Part shown: piece by piece, positions 19,302 through 25,122 of the stretch
Layout of the letters: each line of letters begins with the position of its first letter
Position numbering within the stretch: the first letter of the stretch is position 1
From: Gymnopus androsaceus JB14
Lineage: Eukaryota > Basidiomycota > Agaricomycetes > Agaricales > Omphalotaceae
Assembly (NCBI GenBank): GCA_009733575.1
Contig: ML769581.1
Coordinates: 1 to 25,122 of the forward strand
Direction: 5' to 3'
DNA: 25,122 bases
The notes under the pieces: generated by a model
What the model was told of the DNA's origin: nothing
The model's database searches: none
Seen by the model: the letters and a program-made list of their open reading frames with translations, nothing else
Program-made: the position numbers and the translations under genes

Positions 19302-20624
19302 AGGGGGGGGTAGCTTTTCTGAACTATTTGCTTTCTCAGGCTCCTGAAAATAAGGAAACATTTCAAAACTGGCAGTTCCATGATTTGATGTGCCTTCCTG
19401 TAAAGGACGGCAACCATGGCTTGACAAATGCAAAGAAGAGATTGACAGTCTAGTTAAGTGAAAGGTATTCAAAATTCTTGATCAACCTAAAACAGAAATG
19501 TCATAAAGAACAGATGGGTCTTTTATATCAAGTCAGATGGTTGGAAACAATCTAGACTTGTTGCCAGGGGATATTCTCAAGTAAAAGGAGTGGATTATGA
19601 TGAATTGTTCTCTCCCATTCACTGGGCTGGGTCCAATTTTTGGCAGTTGCAAAAGATAATGCAAAACGGCTGGTAATTGATTAGATTTGGCACCAGATTT
19701 AGTCCATTTGATAAACCATATTTGGCTAATCCAAAACTTCACGTGAAAGACAATCTTTTGCCTCAAAAATCAAGGCAAGCTAATGTCTTTTGCAGCTGTA
19801 AAATAGTAGTCACAGTGATTTGTATTAGTTGCTAGGCCTACCATTTGGCAGCTGCAAAAGATATTAACTTGCCTTGTATTTTTCTGGGGCAAAAGATTGT
19901 CTTTCACATGAAGTTTTGGATTAGCTAAATATAGTGTATTGAATGCACTAAATCTGGTGCCAAATCTAATCAATTACCAGCCATTTCGCATTATATTTTG
20001 CAACCACCAAAAATTGGACCCAGCCAAGTGATTGTCTGTTATGAAACAGTGTAAGTCCTACTTGCACTAGCTGCCCTAGAAGATTGGGAACTACAGGCAC
20101 TGGATGTAAAAACTGCCTTTTTATATGGCAAATTAGATGAGGAGATTTATATGGAACAACCTGAAGGCTTTGTCAAGGGTAGCAGCAAGGTTTGGAGATT
20201 ACACCAATCTCTTTATGGCCTGAAGCAAGCTGGTTTGTCCTGGTGGCGGGCTTGCACAAAGTCAATGACCCAGGATCTAGGCTTCAAATGTTGCACTTCA
20301 GATGCCAGCATATATGTTTACAAAGAAAACAATAAGACTGTAATTGCAGTCATCTATATTGATGATGCATTGTTCATGGGAAATGACAAAGAACTTGAGG
20401 AGTTCTTAGGCATGCACATTTGACATTGTGACAGATCTAAGTGGCATTTGACCTTAGATCATTCAGAATATCTTAAAAAGATTATAAAGTGCTTTAAATT
20501 AACAAACACCAAAGTAGCATGAACTCCACTACTGGCAGGATATCAGCTGTTGGATTTGATTTTGCCAAGTGTCATTGCTTGCCACAGCTTCCAATTGGAA
20601 ATCAGTATTTACTGTATATAAGCC
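19302..20624 (+). pseudogene. pol of element A, reverse transcriptase part
   Basis: Copia reverse transcriptase pieces read in order: CKEEIDSLVK (TGA at 19459-19461), KVFKILDQ, VIKNRWVFYIKSDG, SRLVARGYSQVKGVDYDELF and SPI up to 19619. After the inserted MITE come VCYETV (TAA at 20052-20054), DVKTAFLYGKLDEEIYMEQP, SLYGLKQAGLSWW and the polymerase box YIDDALFM near 20360. TGA stops at 20421-20423 and 20520-20522 precede TPLLAGYQL. The frame is the same on both sides of the 411-bp MITE. It is non-functional. RNase H is not found after it. Confidence 0.85.
19620..20030. mobile_element. CACT-ended MITE, nearly full-length palindrome, 411 bp
   Basis: Left end CACTGGGCTGGGTCCAATTT; the right end reverse-complemented begins CACTTGGCTGGGTCCAATTT. 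The arms match for about 185-190 bp each, leaving a short loop. ATT is duplicated at 19617-19619 and 20031-20033, a 3-bp duplication as in CACTA elements. Removing it restores the reverse transcriptase reading SPIVCYETV. It has no coding capacity; a transcript would fold into a long hairpin. Confidence 0.9.
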
Positions 20625-22200
20625 TGTTTAGTATGTCGGTTCCCCCATCCGTTTGCCTCCCAACTCCCACTACAAGGCTCAAACGGAATATATTGCTTGA
20701 CTCTGCCCTTTCTCAAATGACACTGTACCCATGTATCACAACACAAATGGATCCTGGCTAGTCTAGCAAGCCAGTAAATAGCGCTACGAGGTTTCTGTTC
20801 CTCATCATAGCTTGTTACATTCTTCTTTCCTTCCTCGCTATTGCTATTCTTCATTCTTGTAGCTTCCCAACCATATCCATATTTCTATGTTTGCAGAGTT
20901 TATTTGTGCTGCATGCAGGAAAACACCAACTAGTGCGCGGTGTTCTTCTCCTGGCACAAACCTCTTTCCTATTATGTGTCAGGCCCTGGCTCATTTCCAG
21001 ACACTCCCTGCACCTGCTATCCACCTGCTGATGTTGCCCACGCTTCCTGACTGTCTGCGGATACTTCCCACACTCATTACCTAAATTGCAGGCGCTTTCC
21101 ATGCTTATTTACCATTTATCCTGCCTGCTGGGCACTTTCTACATGTGATTACTAGTTATCCTGCCTCCCAGGTGCCTCCCGCACTTGATAACCATCCATC
21201 AGGCCCTCCCAACGACTTACACAGCCACCCTACAGTATATAAGTAGACACCCCGAGTCCATTTACCCCAGTCTGTTATTACTGCTGTTACTGTTGTTTTC
21301 TGGTTTCCAAATCTATTCTGTTTGCTGTCTCTCTGTTTTGTCTATTCCAACCAGCTGTGCCTTCCAAGCTCCATTCAAAGGCCCACTGTCATCTGCATTG
21401 ACTGCAAGGCTCCATCTGTAGATCCCAAATCTACGTCTGGAGCTCACTGTCTTCTATCTCTGGTTACAACTTTACAACCAAGCTCCTTGGGAGCTTCCCA
21501 TTTGGGTTTTGCTACCTCTAGAACCTCTGGCACCATCCGCTTTCACCCTATTCCGTCCGCTCCCACAGTATTTCCATCCGCTTTCACCCTATTCCATCTG
21601 CTCCCACACTATTTCCATCCACTCTTGCACTATTTCCATCCACTTTTGCACTATTCCATCCGCTCCCATGGTATTTCCGTCCGCATTTGCTGTATTCCAC
21701 CCGCATTATCCATATTTGGACATATTACACCCTTTTGGACCACCCCTTCATCCATATTCCATCCGCTTCCACTCACTTCTGGTCATCAGACACAATACCA
21801 CCTGATTCCTCCTGATTACATCATTGGGTGGCCCATACACTGTTCCTTGCATCCCCGAGACTTGTACTGATCCGTACAACACTCATACTACTGTCCAGAC
21901 CCACCTTATGGCACGGTTACCCTGGGTGGTCACGTTTGGTCTCCACTTACATTCAGGTGCAAGACATTCGGGATACATTGGTTTGAGATCCATTTTGTGC
22001 ACCGGGTTTCACATTATGTGTTGTTTCTTCTGCTTCTCAGCGGATATGTACTCCTTCCAAAACCTGGTACACATTACCTCGAGGGCCTACGTATGCTTTC
22101 CTGGATTTGTCAGGTCTGCCTCTTTCATTTTGTTCTTCCGGCATACACTGTTAGCTGTTGTTTGGTGCCAAACAAAGTTACTAGTGCTTCCTCAGTATCA
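20625..22200 (+). mobile_element. Probable solo LTR (1.58 kb) inserted in element A
   Basis: Begins TGTTTAGTATG, ends CAGTATCA and is flanked by AGCC on both sides (20621-20624 and 22201-22204), a 4-bp duplication with TG..CA ends. TATATAAG at 21236-21243 looks like an LTR promoter. Repeated blocks (TTATCCTGCCT, about 21116-21170) lie upstream of it and a minisatellite lies downstream. No retroelement gene is present, so recombination to a solo LTR is the simplest reading. CpG is common inside (by eye 30 or more) but nearly absent in the 400 bp after 22200. The superfamily is unknown. Confidence 0.55.
21533..21710. repeat. Minisatellite, 20-21 bp period, about 8.5 copies
   Basis: Successive units of the type CCATCCGCTTTCACCCTATT, CCGTCCGCTCCCACAGTATT and CCATCCACTCTTGCACTATT follow head to tail with moderate divergence. 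They lie inside the probable solo LTR, after its TATA box. Confidence 0.8.
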
Positions 22201-22204
22201 AGCC

Positions 22205-22586
22205 TTGAGGGAAACCTTGGTTATCATAACAGTCTTGGCATCAGCCCACTTGAATTGGTTCTGTCCCATTTTGCAAAGTCCATATCCTTTCCACAAATCC
22301 CTGAGTTACTTGTCTTCAGAGTGTATCCTTTTGGGTGCAAGTCAATGTGGGCAATGTGCCTCTTTTTAAATGAATGCTGGTGTTGATATGCCAGTGAGAC
22401 TCTCTGCTACCAGACTACAGTTTCCTACAGACTACTTAGAGCTGATATCCAATTTGAGTACTTCCACACTTTATTAGACTCATTACAGCTACCAGCTTGG
22501 GCTCACTATAGCTCTCTTATACTGTCTCTAGAAGCAAACTTGTCAAGAATTGCATTCTTGAGGTCTTGCTGAAAAATCAATGTATT
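22205..22586. other. Degenerate 3' end of element A pol
   Basis: CpG-poor sequence between the solo LTR and the polypurine tract. Weak resemblance to the copia segment after reverse transcriptase (ITVLASAHLN, SPYPFHKSLSYLSS) is seen, but no RNase H motif. No intact gene. Confidence 0.35.
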
Positions 22587-22589
22587 AGC

Positions 22590-22598
22590 GAGGGGGAG
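22590..22598 (+). promoter_or_regulatory. Polypurine tract of element A
   Basis: GAGGGGGAG directly precedes the TGTTGAAC start of the 3' LTR, the usual place for the plus-strand primer. Confidence 0.8.
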
Positions 22599-22650
22599 TG
22601 TTGAACAAATGATGATATCAGTCATCATCTTGGTCATATGATGCTATCAG
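22599..22650 (+). repeat. 3' LTR of element A, first 52 bp only
   Basis: Aligns without gaps to 11942-11993 with four mismatches, one being CG against CA. It is cut by element B after ATCAG (22646-22650). The remainder should resume beyond the window with sequence like that from 11994 onward. Confidence 0.9.
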
Positions 22651-23013
22651 TGTTGGAATATCAAAGGTAAATATATTCTATTGAACTATACATGGAACAC
22701 TTTCTCGTAGTCTCCACTTGTTTGTATCACCCTCCCATGCACTCCACTGTTATTGTCTCGCAGACTCCACATAGTCTCTCGCCGTATCCACTTGCTCTCT
22801 TGCAGTACCCACTTTACCGTATGGACAGTAGCCACACATATTCACGCAGTAGCCACTTGCCCGATATATTGTTTGTGCTTAGGACTGTATATAAGCTTAA
22901 GTACCGTACCCTGTAATAACACCGTTATCCCCCATCGATCTGTGTGATCATTACTACTAAGTCCTGTGTGGACTTATTGCTGCTACTTCCTATTTAGGAA
23001 CATAACTCTAATA
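22651..23013 (+). repeat. 5' LTR of element B
   Basis: Starts TGTTGGAATATC and ends CTCTAATA immediately before the primer site, so the 3' dinucleotide is TA rather than the usual CA. TATATAAG (22888-22895) is the likely promoter. Upstream of it a short motif recurs about five times (CAGTAGCCACTTG, CGTATCCACTTG, CAGTACCCACTTT), perhaps an enhancer. The 5 bp before the LTR are ATCAG. Confidence 0.8.
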
Positions 23014-23025
23014 GGTTATGGGCCC
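23014..23025 (+). promoter_or_regulatory. Primer binding site of element B (half-tRNA iMet type)
   Basis: GGTTATGGGCCC, identical to that of element A, is complementary to the anticodon-arm region of initiator tRNA-Met as in Drosophila copia. Confidence 0.85.
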
Positions 23026-23071
23026 CGGCCTTAACCATTGACGCATCTATTTGTGGACATAACTTTTGTTG

Positions 23072-24596
23072 ATGTCACAACCTAGGCCTACTGCACCAGC
23101 AGCTCGCAAAACAGCATCAGGACAAGCCGCCGCCGCCGCAGCATCCAGCAGTAAACCAGCACCTCTACCATTACCATTACCAGCCACCTGATCAGAAGGC
23201 ACCTTGCGCTTCAAAATCTCATATAGCAGATAAAGACAAAACCCGCAACAGGTGGTGGAATCCAAGCAACCAGAAGTGGTTTGTTTGTGCTAAACAGCCT
23301 TGCCCAAACCGGTACGATACTCCTCACAAGGATACTAAATACACTGCAGAATTACCGGATTACGCCGATCTACCTGATATTGTTCAGGAACAATTTATCA
23401 AAATCGCAGAAAAAGAAAGACCGGAGAAAAGACGTAGCGAACGTCTAGCTGGCAAACAGAAAGCCGCAGCCTCATCTTCATCTAATCCCACTCCAGCACC
23501 TACTCCTTCACCAGCTCCAGTTTCGTTACCGAAACAAGAACCACAGCAAACACCACCTCCACTTCCACCGAATCCATCTCCACAGCCATCTCCACAACAA
23601 ACTCCACAGCCCTTACCGAGTGATCTTCCACAAAGATCTCCACCCTCATCTCCATCAGATTCAGGATCTGAATCATCAGGAGCATTTGAATCAGATTCCA
23701 ACAACGACAATATGTCTAAAGCACTAAAAGCCTTTGATAAGGTTACAACCTTAAAGTCGGATGGATCAAACTGGGATACGTGGAAAACTCGAGTGGAATT
23801 CGCAGCCAGATCTATTGGCAACCAGTGTTATTTTGAATGGAATCCACATGTGATAACGGATCCAGACGCAACGGAGAATGATAGAGAAAAGGACAACGAC
23901 CTTTTGAATGCTATCATTGGCAGGTTATCGGATGGAATATTCCGAAGGTATAGGAACTACGACAACACAAAACGGTTGTGGGGAAATTTACTCGCTGATT
24001 ATGATTCTAAAAACGCTCTTACTGAATCATTTTTGCAAAGACGACTTCACACCATGAGATGCTCGGACCCATCCAAGGTCAATAAACATTTGGACGATAT
24101 GATCAGCATCCGGGACGACCTCACGACAAGAGGAATTGATATCAACGACGATATATTCGTCAACACCATTATGTCCTCCGTCCCCGACACCTTCAAAGCC
24201 ACCATAAACACATTGGCTGTTTTCTCCGTGAAAGCAGACAAGAAGCTCAGTCCTGCCGAGCTTATTTCCACCATTTGTGCTGAATCAATGGTACACCGAA
24301 TGCGACATGATCACAAGAAGGAATCGGCAAACTATGCCGGAAACAGGGGAAGAGGAGGTTTCCGAGGTCATGGAAATTCCTTTAGGGGAAATTCCCGAGG
24401 CAGAGGCAGAGGCCGCGGAGGATCAATGAGTCGTCAGGACTCCATTTGTTACAACTGCGGAGGCAAAGGTCATTTTGGAAATCAATGTCCATCGGAGAAA
24501 CGCAGTCAGGCCAACGAGGCCAAGGAGACGAAGGCTCCTAAGGAGAAGCAGAAGAAGAAGTTGGACATGCTATTTTCGGGTACGTTTTTATGTTGA
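23072..24596 (+). CDS. gag of element B (capsid/nucleocapsid), one frame shift
   Basis: The first ATG (23072) opens MSQPRPTAPAARKTASG and stops at TGA 23189-23191. The main frame is open from about 23068 and reads QKWFVCAKQPCPNRYDT, a Pro/Ser-rich linker (about 23460-23700), then from Met at 23712 the Gag domain (TTLKSDGSNWDTWKTRVEFA, LWGNLLADYD, FLQRRLHTM, VPDTFKATINTL). An Arg/Gly-rich stretch and the zinc knuckle CYNCGGKGHFGNQC near 24448-24489 follow, and the frame ends at TGA 24594-24596. From 23712 the frame is 294 codons. The N-terminal switch is near the TACCATTACCATTACC repeat (23166-23181). The protein should bind and package the element RNA. The end (FSGTFLC) is created by the deletion joint. 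Confidence 0.85.
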
Positions 24597-24984
24597 ATGG
24601 CGGAGCAGTATCTTGGTCGTCGAAATGACAGGATACCATTTCTTTATCCACCACGGAAGCCGAGTATATTGCTTTGACCCATGCGGCAAAGGAACGATCT
24701 GGCTTAGGAATCTTTTGTCGGAAATCTTTGGTCAAATTACTCATGTGATCCCTATCAAGTCAGACAATCAGTCCGCCATCGCGTTGGCAAAGGATGATTG
24801 TTTTCACGCTAGAACCAAACACATCGATATCCGATACCACTTCATTCGCTACGTCATCAAGGAAGGTAAAATTCGTCTTACATATTGCCCTACCAAAAAC
24901 ATGACGGCAGACATCTTCACCAAAGCCTTACCTTCGACGAAAGCCAAACACTTCGTAGCATCCATGGGATTAGCAAAGGTTTTG
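24572..24984 (+). pseudogene. RNase H remnant of element B pol
   Basis: After the joint near 24572, TTTTCGGGTACGTTTTTATG begins a copia RNase H tail: GYVFMLNGGAVSWSSK, an in-frame TGA at 24626-24628, DTISLSTTEAEYIALTHAAK, then a one-base loss near 24692, and WLRNLLSEIFGQITHVIPIK, SDNQSAIALAKDD, RTKHIDIRYHFIRYVIKEGK and NMTADIFTKALPS. The frame runs on into the 3' LTR. The N-terminal part of RNase H and all upstream pol are absent, so no enzyme can be made. Confidence 0.85.
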
Positions 24985-24992
24985 AAGGGGAG
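24984..24992 (+). promoter_or_regulatory. Polypurine tract of element B
   Basis: GAAGGGGAG lies immediately before the 3' LTR start and has the same position and form as that of element A. Confidence 0.8.
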
Positions 24993-25122
24993 TGTTGGAA
25001 TATCAAAGGTAAATATATTCTATCGAACTATACATGGAACACTTTCTCGTAGTCTCCACTTGTTTGTATCACCATCCCATGCACTCCACTGTTATTGTCT
25101 CGCAGACTCCACATAGTCTCGC
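24993..25122 (+). repeat. 3' LTR of element B, truncated by the window edge
   Basis: 130 bp matching the 5' LTR from 22651 with T/C and C/A substitutions and a CT indel near the end. The near identity indicates a recent insertion. Confidence 0.9.

Larger units (their letters stand above)
11942..22650 (+). mobile_element. Copia (Ty1/copia) LTR retrotransposon A, old and multiply interrupted
   Basis: The 5' LTR (11942-12258) and the start of the 3' LTR (22599-22650) both begin TGTTGAAC and align over 52 bp with four differences. Primer site, gag, protease, integrase, then reverse transcriptase appear in copia order on the plus strand, ending in a polypurine tract. The body is split by nested insertions and by stops and frame shifts, so it is dead. 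The expected RNase H is mostly missing: only about 400 bp separate the solo-LTR insertion from the polypurine tract. The 3' LTR is cut at 22650 by element B, so the rest of it and the outer target duplication lie outside the window. CpG is nearly absent. Confidence 0.9.
22651..25122 (+). mobile_element. Copia LTR retrotransposon B, young, internally deleted, nested in LTR of A
   Basis: The 5' LTR (22651-23013) and the start of the 3' LTR (24993 to the window end) share TGTTGGAATATCAAAGG and differ by two substitutions and one 2-bp indel over about 130 bp. Between them lie a primer site, a gag gene, a fragment of RNase H and a polypurine tract. Protease, integrase and reverse transcriptase are missing, so it must rely on other copies (a gag-only, non-autonomous plan). 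CpG content is high. It runs off the right edge of the window. Confidence 0.9.

Noticed and set aside
21322..21870. 182-codon Pro/Ser/His-rich frame
   Set aside because: Largely the translated 20-21 bp minisatellite within the probable solo LTR.
23384..23821. 145-codon minus-strand Gly/Cys-rich frame
   Set aside because: Antisense of the Pro/Ser-rich linker of element B gag.

Overview
The window reads as a filamentous basidiomycete (Agaricomycetes) nuclear contig. Genes have many short introns (about 42-58 bp with GT..AG ends), the proteins have fungal-type Ser/Pro-rich tails, and a secreted-protein gene at 7802-8960 resembles small secreted proteins I associate with Ceratobasidiaceae (Rhizoctonia/Ceratobasidium). 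That family-level placement is inference only.

Left third (1-9.2 kb), host genes. A complete seven-exon aspartate kinase gene (HOM3 type, 622 aa, methionine/threonine branch) is followed by a tRNA-Asn(GTT) gene with a 15-nt intron. On the minus strand there follow a Ser/Thr-rich single-pass membrane protein, a CCDC6-like (DUF2046) coiled-coil protein and a secreted protein. The aspartate kinase frame is clean. The other three each need one or more single-base frame shifts to read through, which points to assembly indels or to decay. A fold-back repeat (9343-9553) and a broken 3' fragment of a membrane-protein gene (9762-10112) mark the edge of the gene-rich part.

Right two thirds (about 10.14 kb to the end), a nested transposon stack. 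An AT-rich repeat zone full of CTGTAAGTT/AACTTACAG motifs carries a TA-flanked inverted-repeat element (11221-11873) and a copia LTR retrotransposon A (11942-22650). Element A is interrupted by at least five further insertions whose edges can be read directly: an element with a 10-bp target duplication (12444-13013), two TA-flanked MITEs (14638-14868 and 15794-15942), two CACT(G)-ended elements with 3-bp duplications (17976-19298 and 19620-20030), and a probable solo LTR (20625-22200). The 3' LTR of A is itself cut by a younger copia element B (22651 to beyond the window), which keeps gag and a scrap of RNase H but has lost protease, integrase and reverse transcriptase. Both copia elements carry the primer site GGTTATGGGCCC, which matches internal initiator-tRNA-Met (half-tRNA) priming.

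The most striking signal is CpG content. Element A is almost free of CpG (one CpG in 15961-17160, MITE excluded) and most in-frame stops of its pol are TGA where Arg (CGA) is expected. Element B, the small MITE at 15794-15942 and the probable solo LTR are CpG-rich. CpG density therefore orders the insertions in time and implies CpG methylation and deamination, or a RIP-like process, acting on old repeats. I found no novel protein-coding defence or metabolic system; the notable structure is the layered transposon stratigraphy.
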